Shown: piece by piece, positions 8,210-16,669 of the stretch
How positions within the stretch are numbered: position 1 is the stretch's first letter
Layout: every line of letters starts with the position of its first letter
Source of the DNA: Salinicola aestuarinus
GTDB lineage: Bacteria > Pseudomonadota > Gammaproteobacteria > Pseudomonadales > Halomonadaceae
Direction of reading: 5' to 3'
DNA: 64,000 bases
Assembly: GCF_003206645.1 (NCBI RefSeq)
Contig: NZ_PZJP01000005.1
Span: 113,225 to 177,224 of the forward strand
Program-made: the position numbers and the translations under genes
Notes under the pieces: generated by a model
Told to the model about the DNA's origin: nothing
Seen by the model: the letters and a program-made list of their open reading frames with translations, nothing else
Databases searched by the model: none

Positions 8210-8234
8210 CACAATAACAGAAAGGGGAATCACA

Positions 8235-8375
8235 ATGACAACACTAGACAGCTTCGAGAGATTCACAAAAAACTTAGAAAAGCTTCAAAAGATTGAAGAC
8301 AAAAAGAACAAACCAAAACGAAAGCGTGGTAGGCCAAGAAAGAACGAAACCAATAACAACAAAGGAGAAAAATAA
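8235..8375 (+). CDS. Small AT-hook protein, 46 aa
   Basis: The frame starts at ATG 8235, six bases after AGGGGAA-type ribosome-site sequence, and stops at TAA 8373-8375, which overlaps the ATG of the next gene (TAATG). Residues 27-37 read PKRKRGRPRKN, a textbook AT-hook core (RGRP flanked by lysine and arginine), which binds the minor groove of AT-rich DNA. The N-terminal half is a short amphipathic helix. A DNA-binding or nucleoid role is likely but has not been shown. It is translationally coupled to the zinc-binding protein that follows. Confidence 0.6.
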   Translation: MTTLDSFERFTKNLEKLQKIEDKKNKPKRKRGRPRKNETNNNKGEK

Positions 8376-8851
8376 TGACTGACGAACATAACCATAGCCA
8401 CAATAAAGAGCGTTTAGCAGAACACATATTGCCACTCTCTGAATCAGACGACTTCGACACCGCAAGGCTTGAATGGTCGATATTTGATATCAAGATTGAC
8501 GACAACTTTGACCACTGCCCTTGCGGACAGTTAATCAAAGAGCTTTGCTACATAAAGAACGAGAAAAACGGCAATACCACATTTGTCGGCAATGTGTGTA
8601 TCAATAGATTCATGGCTATTGAGACTGGGAGCCTTTTTGAAGGTCTAAAGCGTATCAGTGCTGACAGCACCGCTAACGCAAACGAAGACTTAATCACTCA
8701 CGCATATGAGCTAGGCTATATCTTCGAAAAAGAATATGACTTTTTAATGGATACGCGCAGAAAAAGAAAGCTATCGGTTAAACAGCTTGCTTGGAAGCAG
8801 AAAATCAATAGAAGGATTATCAACAAAACGCAAGTCAACAAGAATAAATAA
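8375..8851 (+). CDS. Zinc-binding protein with CPCG motif
   Basis: 158 residues. The motif HCPCGQLIKELCYIKN followed by TFVGNVCINRFM supplies three or four cysteines plus a histidine for a zinc site. This pattern is seen in small proteins of phages and plasmids whose function is unknown to me. The C-terminus is strongly basic. The start codon overlaps the stop of the AT-hook gene, so the two are coupled. Confidence 0.6.
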   Translation: MTDEHNHSHNKERLAEHILPLSESDDFDTARLEWSIFDIKIDDNFDHCPCGQLIKELCYIKNEKNGNTTFVGNVCINRFMAIETGSLFEGLKRISADSTANANEDLITHAYELGYIFEKEYDFLMDTRRKRKLSVKQLAWKQKINRRIINKTQVNKNK

Positions 8852-8863
8852 AGGAAAACACCA

Positions 8864-9112
8864 ATGAAATTAAAAAACAAATGGCTTGAAGAAACATTAA
8901 ATGAAGAAATAGAGAAAGTAAAATTTGGAGTAAAATTTGGAGCTATATTATTAGTTGTAAACGCAGTTATATCTATAGCATCAGGTGATCCGAGTTGGAT
9001 ATATTCAGCCTTGGCATTGTCATTAGCTTATACAATCGCTGAATGCTTAAATTTTGGAGCCCATATCGTTGTGAGAATAATAAAAATAAAAAAGGGGCTG
9101 ATCAATGACTGA
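8864..9112 (+). CDS. Small membrane protein, 82 aa
   Basis: Two hydrophobic helices (about residues 25-45 and 48-70) flanked by charged ends, with a lysine-rich C-terminus. AAGGAAAA precedes the ATG. The stop overlaps the start of the following gene by eight bases. No family recognised. Confidence 0.55.
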   Translation: MKLKNKWLEETLNEEIEKVKFGVKFGAILLVVNAVISIASGDPSWIYSALALSLAYTIAECLNFGAHIVVRIIKIKKGLIND

Positions 9113-9491
9113 CGAACAAATTGAAGCCAATTTTGGCACCTACGGCGCACTCGTCGTAGCAAAAGGGCTGATATCGCGTGAGAGGCTGATAGAGCTTGCT
9201 CGCAAATACCCCGGCACTCACATAGCGCATGACCGCTCAACGGGGCACTATCAGCTTCATATGCCTTCTACGAAGACAAGCGGTAAGCTAGTGTTGGATC
9301 TACACACACACAAAACCGTGCAGGCACCCGGCAAGCCAAAAATCGACCCAGCACAGCGCAAAGCTAAGGCTGTGAGCTTCAAGCTCACGGAAGGTCAACA
9401 CAGCGCGATTCAGAAGCTCACTGGCTCTGAGGAATCACCCGGCCAGCTAGCTAGGCGTCTGGTTCGTGAATATCTGGAACAACACGCATAA
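9105..9491 (+). CDS. Hypothetical protein with possible ribbon-helix-helix end
   Basis: 128 residues, less AT-rich than its neighbours. The C-terminal 45 residues, KAKAVSFKLTEGQHSAIQKL and then SPGQLARRLVREYLEQ, follow the beta-helix-helix pattern of ribbon-helix-helix DNA-binding proteins. The N-terminal half has no recognised motif. It overlaps the end of the membrane protein gene and is closed by a strong terminator. A regulator of the small-gene run is possible. Confidence 0.55.
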   Translation: MTDEQIEANFGTYGALVVAKGLISRERLIELARKYPGTHIAHDRSTGHYQLHMPSTKTSGKLVLDLHTHKTVQAPGKPKIDPAQRKAKAVSFKLTEGQHSAIQKLTGSEESPGQLARRLVREYLEQHA

Positions 9492-9519
9492 AAAAACCCG
9501 CTCGGAGAAGCGGGTTTTT
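9491..9519 (+). terminator. Terminator after 9105 gene
   Basis: AAAAACCCGCT / AGCGGGTTTTT with a six-base loop and T-run. The 90 bases between it and the convergent gene at 9603 hold nothing else I can support. Confidence 0.85.
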
Positions 9520-9602
9520 AAACAATAACAATAACAACTTTGGAGAATAACTTTACAACCACAAATAGATTATAACATACAATTTTAAATAAACAATACT
9601 TT

Positions 9603-10880
9603 TCACATATTTAGTGAATTAAACCCATTCTTTATTGTTTGCCACTCCTTTTTCTTTCTTTGCTGAATTCCTTCGTTACCAGTTCGCTCATAAATTCTAT
9701 TGCGAATCTCCGACATTGAAGCATTCTCTGCTATTGACCAAGAACTTTCATAATTCAGTCCTTCAATATCAGATTTGAATTCAATATCCTGCAGGCTTTC
9801 AAGCACCGCCAATTCGATATGTAGACGATTATCCGACAACAGTTTCGAAATTTCTGCTTTGTCGTGTTCGCTCAAGTATCGTTCGTTAGTGCCATTCTTC
9901 GCGAAAATTGAGTTCAGGCACTCGCTAGCGCCTTCATGAAAAAACCAACATTCATAAAGTTCGTCAATTTTATCGTCCACATACCATTCGACACGCCATT
10001 CAGCTCCAGTAAAATCACAATCTGAGATAGCAACCGCGTCCATAATTTGTTCTGTTACGAATCCTTGCTTTTCAAAGCTGATATTGAGTTCACGAATTAA
10101 GGTAGGCACAAGTTCTATAAACGACTCGTGTTGCATACCACCAACAACTTTCTTCAAGTCTTTCGCTGAAATAGAGCGGTCCTGAGTCATTAGCAGTTCA
10201 TAGTGAATCCGACTCTCATTCAAGCCAACAAGGCTATAGTCCAAGATTCCAGACGATTTCATAATCATTTCGAAAGCGGTCCACTGTTCTTCGCCAGTCA
10301 TAGAATGAATAGGTTTTCCGTCGAAGCAATAGCCTTCTTCGGGAGCAAGAACCAGCCACTTCAGTATTTGATTATCACCTTGGTAGGGATCATGACGAAG
10401 CAACATGCTGACAGCGTTATTCATGTCCTCAGTTGCGAAAATCCTGAATATTGGCGCTTGGTGGACATACATCATTGGTTCGACGATACCCGCAATCGAG
10501 ACCACGCTTTGATTTTCGATTCGTTTCGCCAACTTAAATAAAGCCAAATCTCTTTCATTTCGAGCAACTTCGTGAAGTAGTCGAGCTTTATCTTTTATTT
10601 CAATATCACAGCCTTCAAGTTCGAGATAGATATCATCAGCTTTGTCGTCATAGCCGATCTCGATACTTCGCAGAGTTCTCTGCTTTCCACGATCCAGTTT
10701 CAATTCCAAATTATGCTCGAAAAGGCTTCTTGCGTGTTGAGTGATTGGATTATTTTTATACTCGAACATTAAGTTTTCAACTCGACCCGGAAAAGGGCTG
10801 TTATCGGAATTCATAAACATCATTGAAAGCTGGCGAGCATGAGAAGGAGGTAGCTGTGAAACGAGTTTTTTTGTATACAT
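9603..10880 (-). CDS. Hypothetical protein, 425 aa
   Basis: A soluble, acidic protein without recognised domain. The central EPMMYVHQAPIFRIFATEDMNNA and the repeated short acidic helices give no family match I trust. I chose ATG 10880 because AGGAGAG lies eight bases upstream; the TTG at 10886 overlaps the stop of the previous gene. It is the last gene of a minus-strand run from 15354 to 9603. Close packing with the 10883 gene suggests that the two proteins act together. Confidence 0.65.
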   Translation of the reverse strand: MYTKKLVSQLPPSHARQLSMMFMNSDNSPFPGRVENLMFEYKNNPITQHARSLFEHNLELKLDRGKQRTLRSIEIGYDDKADDIYLELEGCDIEIKDKARLLHEVARNERDLALFKLAKRIENQSVVSIAGIVEPMMYVHQAPIFRIFATEDMNNAVSMLLRHDPYQGDNQILKWLVLAPEEGYCFDGKPIHSMTGEEQWTAFEMIMKSSGILDYSLVGLNESRIHYELLMTQDRSISAKDLKKVVGGMQHESFIELVPTLIRELNISFEKQGFVTEQIMDAVAISDCDFTGAEWRVEWYVDDKIDELYECWFFHEGASECLNSIFAKNGTNERYLSEHDKAEISKLLSDNRLHIELAVLESLQDIEFKSDIEGLNYESSWSIAENASMSEIRNRIYERTGNEGIQQRKKKEWQTIKNGFNSLNM

Positions 10881-10882
10881 AG

Positions 10883-11857
10883 TCAAACTCTCCTATCACT
10901 GAATGACAGCCCGCTCGAAAGCATAGACTTCACGCGGTCGAACCCTTTCATTTCATGCCCCGTGACCGAGAACAGCTTGTCTCGTATCTGACCGCGACTG
11001 AATCCTTGATCGACTTGCCACTGACCGTCAACCTTGGTTAGACCCAGCACAGGCGCAGAATCGCCCGTAAGCTCAGCTAATGCGCTACGGATATCGTCAG
11101 AGTGCTTTCCACCTCTCGGAGCTAGAGCAACCGCTATAGCGTCGATATCCTTCAAATCCAGCGAGTCACGCCCGGCAAGCTCGAAGGTCTCATAGCGCAG
11201 ATTTTGAAAATCGGTGTAGCTGTCTTCCACAAAGCTTGATAGACGGTCTTCAAGCTGTTGGAACACAAGCTCACTGAACCGATTGCTACCCAGCTTCGCA
11301 CCGAGTGAAGAGCTTTCTTCGTCTATCAAACCAACGACCGCATATGACGCACGAATGGGACGCTCAGACGCGATAAACTGGATAGCGTGCAGATCTGCAC
11401 CCCACGCGAAGGTGGCTATACCCTTGTGGCCGTCACCGTAGGGCTCAATCGAAACCTTTTGAATGGTGATCTCGTCAGCAAGGGCGGTAGCCTCTTCAAG
11501 CTCGATACGCTCGATTTCAGCCTTTTCAGCCTTTTCAGCGTCCAGATCCCTTTCCCCTTGCTCGAAAACGAATCTATCCACATTCACAGCGATTCCGCTG
11601 AAAATTTCGTCTACGTGCTCGGGGTATCGACCCGCTAACTCGAACTCCAGGCCGTCTGTGCTAGCGAACGGCTCAGATTTGTCGACAAGCAGTGAAATTC
11701 CATGGTCATTCGCTCGCATTTCGGTTTCATATAACTTGCCTTCAAAAACGAGGCTCACACCGATTTTGAAGGTTTCACCGTCAGGGACATATGAAGGCAT
11801 TCGTAGTGATTCGACACGAACCGCGTCGATAAGCTCTACAAGTTGTTCGTCTTTCAT
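10883..11857 (-). CDS. Hypothetical acidic protein, 324 aa
   Basis: 324 residues, rich in Asp and Glu, with a charged helical segment near residue 105 (DLDAEKAEKAEIERIELEE). It has no signal peptide or membrane helix. AGGAGAACAACAATA precedes the ATG. It ends three bases before the start of the 9603 gene. Its first half resembles the 12646 gene product in overall style (short beta-rich region followed by helices), but I cannot show homology. Function unknown. Confidence 0.65.
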   Translation of the reverse strand: MKDEQLVELIDAVRVESLRMPSYVPDGETFKIGVSLVFEGKLYETEMRANDHGISLLVDKSEPFASTDGLEFELAGRYPEHVDEIFSGIAVNVDRFVFEQGERDLDAEKAEKAEIERIELEEATALADEITIQKVSIEPYGDGHKGIATFAWGADLHAIQFIASERPIRASYAVVGLIDEESSSLGAKLGSNRFSELVFQQLEDRLSSFVEDSYTDFQNLRYETFELAGRDSLDLKDIDAIAVALAPRGGKHSDDIRSALAELTGDSAPVLGLTKVDGQWQVDQGFSRGQIRDKLFSVTGHEMKGFDRVKSMLSSGLSFSDRRV

Positions 11858-11910
11858 TATTGTTGTTCTCCTAATTTTGGCTATTGCTAGCTCCTATGTT
11901 GTGTTAAAGA

Positions 11911-11933
11911 AAACCCGCCTGTGTAGCGGGTTT
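11911..11933 (-). terminator. Terminator between minus-strand genes
   Basis: AAACCCGC / GCGGGTTT with a seven-base loop, directly downstream of the gene ending at 11940. Confidence 0.75.
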
Positions 11934-11939
11934 GGGGTT

Positions 11940-12575
11940 TCAGTTGAAGCCAAGGCTTGAAGATTTTATTTTCTCTTCTTTCATTTTTTTCTTGGTTTTT
12001 TCATAGAGATTATGATTGTTTGTAGACTCAAAAATAGCTTCACGAACAGAATGTTTCGATTGCTCACCAATATGCATCCAGCCACTACCGACCTTAGTAA
12101 AGTCACTCATTGCAGATTTGAATGTTGGGTTTGGAGATTTGAAGCCCTCTTCAATAGCACGAGTTATTGAGGCCTCCATAGCTTTCTGTCCGTATTTAGG
12201 ATAGTCGCCACCTTTAGCGATAAGTTTGCCAAGCTGGTCAAAGTCATGTTTTTGTAAGCTGTCAGAAGAATCAACAATCTCTTGAAAAGTCTTTTGTAGC
12301 CCAGTAGCCGAATCTACAATGCCTTTGAGTGTGTCATGGTATCTCACCGCACCTTCATCGGAACCGTATTCGCTTATCATATCTTGATAAAGCGTTCCAA
12401 GAAAATCTTCATCAAATTCTACGTCGCGTTCTTCAAAAAAGCCGTTAGCAAACTCGACAGGTATTTCAAAACTGTATTCGGCAGAGCCGAAGACAATCTT
12501 TCCCGATAAGAATGGTGAATTATTGACATGCTCGGAAACATCTATTTCTTCAATCTGACCAAAATCGTATTTCAT
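11940..12575 (-). CDS. Hypothetical protein with SLGFN tail, 211 aa
   Basis: 211 residues from ATG 12575, which is preceded by AAAAGGAG; an upstream in-frame extension crosses the previous terminator and is rejected. Beta-rich N-terminus, helical middle, lysine-rich C-terminus (KKKMKEEKIKSSSLGFN). The last five residues are identical to those of the upstream gene (12646), and the 21 bases encoding the end and the stop are an exact repeat. The relaxase ends in the similar KKNEGLGY. Function unknown; see the finding on the shared tail. Confidence 0.65.
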   Translation of the reverse strand: MKYDFGQIEEIDVSEHVNNSPFLSGKIVFGSAEYSFEIPVEFANGFFEERDVEFDEDFLGTLYQDMISEYGSDEGAVRYHDTLKGIVDSATGLQKTFQEIVDSSDSLQKHDFDQLGKLIAKGGDYPKYGQKAMEASITRAIEEGFKSPNPTFKSAMSDFTKVGSGWMHIGEQSKHSVREAIFESTNNHNLYEKTKKKMKEEKIKSSSLGFN

Positions 12576-12613
12576 TTTGCTACTCCTTTTGTTGTTAGCT
12601 ATTTTAATTTTTA

Positions 12614-12639
12614 GCCCCACCACCATTGGCGGTGGGGCA
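12614..12639 (-). terminator. Terminator after 12646 gene
   Basis: GCCCCACC / GGTGGGGC hairpin just past the stop codon on the minus strand, followed by T-rich sequence in that direction. Confidence 0.75.
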
Positions 12640-12645
12640 GGTGTT

Positions 12646-13560
12646 TCAGTTGAAGCCAAGGCTGGTGCTTTTCTTCTTCTTCGATTCCTTCGGCTCTCTA
12701 CTCAAATCGACGTATTTATGTTCTAGGCCATATTCGTCTTTTTTGGTATGAGTATGTCTTTGCGACTCTTTATCTAGAGCCTCTTCGACTTTTGGATAAA
12801 CCTTTTCTTCAATAAAGCTGTTGACGCAGATATCCATATCCTCTTTATTTAAGGCTCTGAATCGAACGTCTTGACCTATCAAGGCTTTTTCAACAGCGTT
12901 GACAAACTCTTTGTCATTCTCCAACCCTACACCGTCACCAGACTCGTCAAAAATCAATCTTTGCTCAACACCAGCGTAAGCATTCTGAATATCAATCCAA
13001 GTCTCATGCTCTTTACCAGCTAAGGCTACGACAGGTGTGAAGACATAAGTTGTTGAAGCTTCGTCACCTTCACCATTTTGAACAGAGTCAAATCTTGATT
13101 CCATGACCTCAACAGATATTTTGTCGAATGCGCTATCAAATGCTTCCGACTGCTTGAATCTCTCAGCTAATTCAAAGCGAACACCTTCCTTCACTTGCTC
13201 TTGAATCGTATCTACAACTTTTTCCATTGAAGCAACTGAATAGCCGGTAACCTCGCCGAACTCGTCACGAAATTCTTCACCTTCTGACTTCAAAAATGCT
13301 TCTGTAGCTTCAAAGAAAAACTCAGGCTTTCTTGATATAGAATCCTTGTCCAATCTCACAGCAAAATCGTCTTGGTCGAATGTAGCTTCAAAGCCTTCGA
13401 CTTCTGCCACGATTCTATCGTTACCAAAGCCCGCCAAGGCGTCTTGAATGGTGATATCAATGTTCACAACGTCGTCGTAAAACTCATTCACTCTGACCTT
13501 GATTTTGTTGTGACCGTCTAAGAATTTTTCTATTTTTTCATACTCTTCTCTATTACTCAT
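12646..13560 (-). CDS. Hypothetical acidic protein with SLGFN tail, 304 aa
   Basis: 304 residues, strongly acidic, soluble, ending in KKKKSTSLGFN. AGGAAAAC lies upstream of ATG 13560. A minus-strand extended -10 box TGATATAAT is found at 13613-13605, so this is probably the first gene of a transcript running to 9603. No domain recognised. The basic tail on an otherwise acidic body is unusual and is shared with the next gene. Confidence 0.65.
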   Translation of the reverse strand: MSNREEYEKIEKFLDGHNKIKVRVNEFYDDVVNIDITIQDALAGFGNDRIVAEVEGFEATFDQDDFAVRLDKDSISRKPEFFFEATEAFLKSEGEEFRDEFGEVTGYSVASMEKVVDTIQEQVKEGVRFELAERFKQSEAFDSAFDKISVEVMESRFDSVQNGEGDEASTTYVFTPVVALAGKEHETWIDIQNAYAGVEQRLIFDESGDGVGLENDKEFVNAVEKALIGQDVRFRALNKEDMDICVNSFIEEKVYPKVEEALDKESQRHTHTKKDEYGLEHKYVDLSREPKESKKKKSTSLGFN

Positions 13561-13604
13561 AGCAGTTTTCCTTTTTTTGTAATTGCTATATAACTTCGAC
13601 TTTT

Positions 13605-13613
13605 ATTATATCA
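13605..13613 (-). promoter_or_regulatory. Extended -10 promoter for the 13560-9603 run
   Basis: TGATATAAT on the minus strand, 45 bases upstream of the ATG at 13560. The same box recurs before several other element genes. Confidence 0.5.
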
Positions 13614-13711
13614 TAAAGTTCATTTAATTGCTGATTTAATCCAATAATTTATTGACTTTTTTGTTTTCGATTTGCTCTCAATTTCTGAAAGCATATTGAA
13701 AACAAAACAGC

Positions 13712-13733
13712 CCCCGAGCCGTCACGGCTGGGG
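13712..13733 (-). terminator. Terminator after 13741 gene
   Basis: AGCCGT / ACGGCT stem extended by C/G pairs, followed on the minus strand by TGTTTTGTTTTC. Confidence 0.65.
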
Positions 13734-13740
13734 TGCATTT

Positions 13741-14028
13741 TTAAAACTCTTCGATTCTCGTTTCGTAAAACTGACCTATCTCAATTTCTTTCAAAAGTCT
13801 AAGATATCCCAAGAAGTTTTGAACGGCAAAAACCATATCGTCTTGTTCTGAAGGTGAGTAAGTATCAAGAATCTCGAATCTCCCATTGTTGTAGAAAAAG
13901 GAAAAACTTCGCTCGAACACCAAGTTCTTATCGACCTCTTTCTTGTACGATATCATTGCTTCTATGCAATCCCTATCTTCGCTCATATCGCACACATAAC
14001 CACCAATTTCATGTATTTCGTTACACAT
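13741..14028 (-). CDS. Hypothetical protein, 95 aa
   Basis: A small acidic protein with two cysteines near the N-terminus (MCNEIHEIGGYVCDMS) and a hydrophobic, tyrosine-rich core. GGAGAATG precedes the ATG. Its own terminator follows. No family recognised. Confidence 0.55.
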   Translation of the reverse strand: MCNEIHEIGGYVCDMSEDRDCIEAMISYKKEVDKNLVFERSFSFFYNNGRFEILDTYSPSEQDDMVFAVQNFLGYLRLLKEIEIGQFYETRIEEF

Positions 14029-14113
14029 TTTTCATTCTCCTTTTTGGTTTTGTTTTCCAGTGATTCACCACCATTGCCGACAACCTGCTGGAGTCAGTTG
14101 TCAGCAAATTTCT

Positions 14114-14269
14114 TCAAAAGAACAGAGCATGACCGCCCATAACCGCTATACCCAAGCCCACAATGAAGCAGTAAACCCAAGACCCACGGGCCTTTCGTTC
14201 GTATAGACTTCCAGTCACTGAGACCACCGCCAGAATCGAACCTGCTATAAAGAAAAGCCAAGGATTCAT
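14114..14269 (-). CDS. Small membrane protein, 51 aa
   Basis: The frame begins at ATG 14269, overlapping the stop of the upstream gene as ATGA, with a strong AGGAGGT ribosome site. It encodes two hydrophobic helices (residues 3-20 and 31-50) separated by YERKARGSW. A longer open frame in another phase (14094-14276) lacks these features and is a shadow. Translational coupling to the 14266 gene is clear. Function unknown. Confidence 0.6.
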   Translation of the reverse strand: MNPWLFFIAGSILAVVSVTGSLYERKARGSWVYCFIVGLGIAVMGGHALFF

Positions 14270-14574
14270 AGCGCACCTCCTAGCTTTTCAGCAATGATTT
14301 CTCTCACAGCGTCATGTGCCGGGCTGATTAAGTGACTGACCAATTCATTGTATTCGTCAATGTATTCAAGCTCGTAAACCAGTTCGAGAAACAACACAGC
14401 CATTTTGGCGTAAAAACCCTCGTCAGTTCCTGCTTCGCTGATTCTCAGAGAATCCATATCTTCTTCAATACCGTCCATAATGTGATAGTGAAGCTCCTTA
14501 TCGTCTTTGGAAAGAAACAACCTAGCTGCCATTTCTTCTTTGATTTCTTCCTTCGCTTTATCGTAATCAATCAT
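14266..14574 (-). CDS. Hypothetical acidic helical protein, 102 aa
   Basis: A highly acidic, all-helical small protein with AGGAGGATAATAACA before the ATG and an ATGA overlap to the following membrane protein. No recognised family. An acidic cytosolic partner for the small membrane protein is possible. Between it and the 14743 gene, 14575-14742 holds two short inverted repeats, AGGCT/AGCCT near 14679 and TGCCAG/CTGGCA near 14703, but no gene. Confidence 0.55.
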   Translation of the reverse strand: MIDYDKAKEEIKEEMAARLFLSKDDKELHYHIMDGIEEDMDSLRISEAGTDEGFYAKMAVLFLELVYELEYIDEYNELVSHLISPAHDAVREIIAEKLGGAL

Positions 14575-14742
14575 TGTTATTATCCTCCTATTTTGGTTTC
14601 AATGATTTCGAGACACACCTTCCCCGGCCCATGTGTCAGAGGCAAAAATCAGTCAAGTCACTTTGAGTGAGGAACAGGCTCCGAGCCTGCTTACAGCTAG
14701 ACCTGCCAGCGGAATACTGGCAAGACTTGTGTCAGGCTACCG

Positions 14743-15354
14743 CTACGCGATTGCCTTCAATTTTCGAGAATCCACGGCAGTGACCTTCTCGAAAAAAGCG
14801 TCGTCCACCTTTTCACCGTTGAGGCCAAGGTGGTCAGCGTTTAGACGCTCTTTCACTGCGAAAAGGAAGTCGCTATGACGAATCACATTGCCAGATTTCG
14901 CGATACGAGCCTCGCCCCGGAGGTCTTCATAGGCCAGAAGCACATAGCCTGCGTCGTCAGGCTTGGAGACAAAGAGGGTGTCCCGTAGCTTTTGGAGCTT
15001 CGTCATGTGCTTCGTGCAGGTAGATAGCGGGTAGCTCTTTTCCACGCACAGTGACCGCCGATTCTCGCGAACGAAGTCGACACAGAGGTCGGTCAGCTCT
15101 TTCTGAAGGAATTGGTGTGGCAAGGCACCGGCTTTGGACTCAACCGAAACGGTAGGTCTGTTGAAACCAGCTTGCCAGTTGAAATGCAGAATAAAATCTG
15201 ATAGGACTTTCTGATTCTTCAACTCCACAACAAGCGAAGCTTCGAATTGCTCGACAGCTTGATACTTGTCTTTTGCTAGTCCGATTTTTCGAACATAGAG
15301 TGAAGTGTTGTTGTTGCTGTGATTATAGTCATTGACGCCAATGCTGTTGCTCAT
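14743..15354 (-). CDS. Hypothetical protein, 203 aa
   Basis: Soluble, moderately basic, with CGAAG-type mixed composition closer to 50 per cent GC. AGGAGAACTTT precedes the ATG. No signal peptide. A DFVRENRRSLCVEK stretch and a C-terminal KVTAVDSRKLKAIA are the only memorable parts. It is the first gene of the minus-strand group and faces the 15964 gene across a 600-base gap. Function unknown. Confidence 0.55.
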   Translation of the reverse strand: MSNSIGVNDYNHSNNNTSLYVRKIGLAKDKYQAVEQFEASLVVELKNQKVLSDFILHFNWQAGFNRPTVSVESKAGALPHQFLQKELTDLCVDFVRENRRSLCVEKSYPLSTCTKHMTKLQKLRDTLFVSKPDDAGYVLLAYEDLRGEARIAKSGNVIRHSDFLFAVKERLNADHLGLNGEKVDDAFFEKVTAVDSRKLKAIA

Positions 15355-15963
15355 AAAGTTCTCCTAAAAGTTGTGCTTTGGTCATACGCAGCTACTCCTG
15401 AATTGGAAGTAAATTGAGCTGTATTGCTATTAAGTCCGTTGGTGGACGAGATACATTTCATCACCAAGTTGCATATAAGTCAATACCACGAAAAAGCGTT
15501 ATAAATTTCTTAATATTGAAGGTGGCAGCCGGATTAAATAATAACTTAAATAAAAAACCTTTAGGATCAGGGTGTTATGTAATTTTTTCGCAGCGAGATT
15601 ATTATAATTTTTTTAAAAAATGGCTTTTTAATAGCCCCATGGAATATGAGTAGACTTCCTTATAGCAAAATGTGATTAAAAAGGTCTGAAAAGGTCTTCA
15701 CATTCTTAAAAATCGCGAGGCTAACGGTGTGGAACTGGTCAGATTTTGATCTTCAATAACCCATTTGTGATCAAAAAATGACCGGAAGAGGCTTGCCGAA
15801 TTGGCTTCAGTTCACACTCCTAAACAACAGAAAGGGTTTTCTGTAATACGGAAACCCCCTTCTGGCTCAAACACAGTAACGACACAGCCACGAACCCGGC
15901 CAAGGCCCCTATCGACCTATCCGGGCAGTGCTATAGAATCCAGTAGCTAAGCATAACAACAGC
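15355..15963. other. 600-base intergenic region between divergent genes
   Basis: This AT-rich stretch separates divergently transcribed genes and must contain promoters for both, but I see no clear -10/-35 pair. It repeats a short string TCAATAACCC-TTTGT that also occurs at 7662. A 79-residue open frame at 15414-15653 has no ribosome site and looks accidental. Bases 15830-15930 are more GC-rich. Confidence 0.4.
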
Positions 15964-16548
15964 ATGGGCAACTCAATGATCTATAGAAGGCAGTTCCAGA
16001 AGGCTATTGAGGCACGCAAAGTCATTTTGCCGAACGAACCATCCCATCGGCCTATTAGAAACCAGCCCAACAACCCTGACATTGAACGTGCCTTGTTCGA
16101 GCTAGGCACCCTATTCATAGGCCGTATACCCCCAATGGACAGGGTGGCGAAGTGCCATGCTGTGGCTACCAGCTTTAAAAATTTCATCGACTCACAGGAC
16201 TTTTCGTTCGATTTTGGTTTGAGTGTCACGGTGGGCATCGTTCGATTACAGGGTAGGAGCCTGTTTCCCTGTGGTTTGGAGTCAATCCAGAGCCTGATAG
16301 AGGCTGGCCCTGATTCAGACCTACCTATGAACGCTTATGTCTGGCTCACTGCTGGTGACTCCACAGTGATTGACCTCAACATTCTGGCTTGGCTCAAGGC
16401 TAAGCTCAGCGTTGAAATGCACCCCGGCATTCACTGTCCTGCGCTTTGGCGTGAAGGGGACAGATCACCATTGAGCTATGAGCCATTGCTAGTAGACGAC
16501 GACTTCATGTTCCGTGTAGATAGAGTGAAGGCGATACGACCGCTGTAG
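15964..16548 (+). CDS. Hypothetical protein, 194 aa
   Basis: 194 residues, about half GC, soluble. It contains AKCHAVATSF near residue 60, NAYVWLTAGDSTVIDLN near residue 128, and LSYEPLLVDDDFMFRVD at the end. The order Cys, then xxVW, then VIDL recalls transglutaminase-like cysteine folds, with Tyr where His would be expected. That would make it a degenerate member, and this is only a suggestion. The start has no good ribosome site; ATG 15976 is an alternative. Confidence 0.5.
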   Translation: MGNSMIYRRQFQKAIEARKVILPNEPSHRPIRNQPNNPDIERALFELGTLFIGRIPPMDRVAKCHAVATSFKNFIDSQDFSFDFGLSVTVGIVRLQGRSLFPCGLESIQSLIEAGPDSDLPMNAYVWLTAGDSTVIDLNILAWLKAKLSVEMHPGIHCPALWREGDRSPLSYEPLLVDDDFMFRVDRVKAIRPL

Positions 16549-16669
16549 TACAAAGCAGATTTTTCATCTACCCATCTATATGAATATTCGTTCCTAAAGT
16601 TTTTTCCACCTCTGCCGATTCTTCCCAGAACACTACGTCTAAGCTCGGCGCAGATCGCTGGAGGGTCGG

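Noticed and set aside
9569..9577. Minus-strand TGTTATAAT between convergent genes
   Set aside because: It would transcribe only antisense to the 9105 gene; chance occurrence in AT-rich DNA is more likely.
11387..11960. Plus-strand frames opposite the 10883 gene
   Set aside because: They run antisense to a gene with a good ribosome site and carry no recognisable protein features.
14094..14276. 60-residue minus-strand frame
   Set aside because: The overlapping 51-residue frame starting at 14269 has a strong ribosome site, an ATGA overlap and two membrane helices, so it is the real gene.
15414..15653. 79-residue frame in the large intergenic gap
   Set aside because: No ribosome site, no coherent protein features, and it lies in a likely promoter region.
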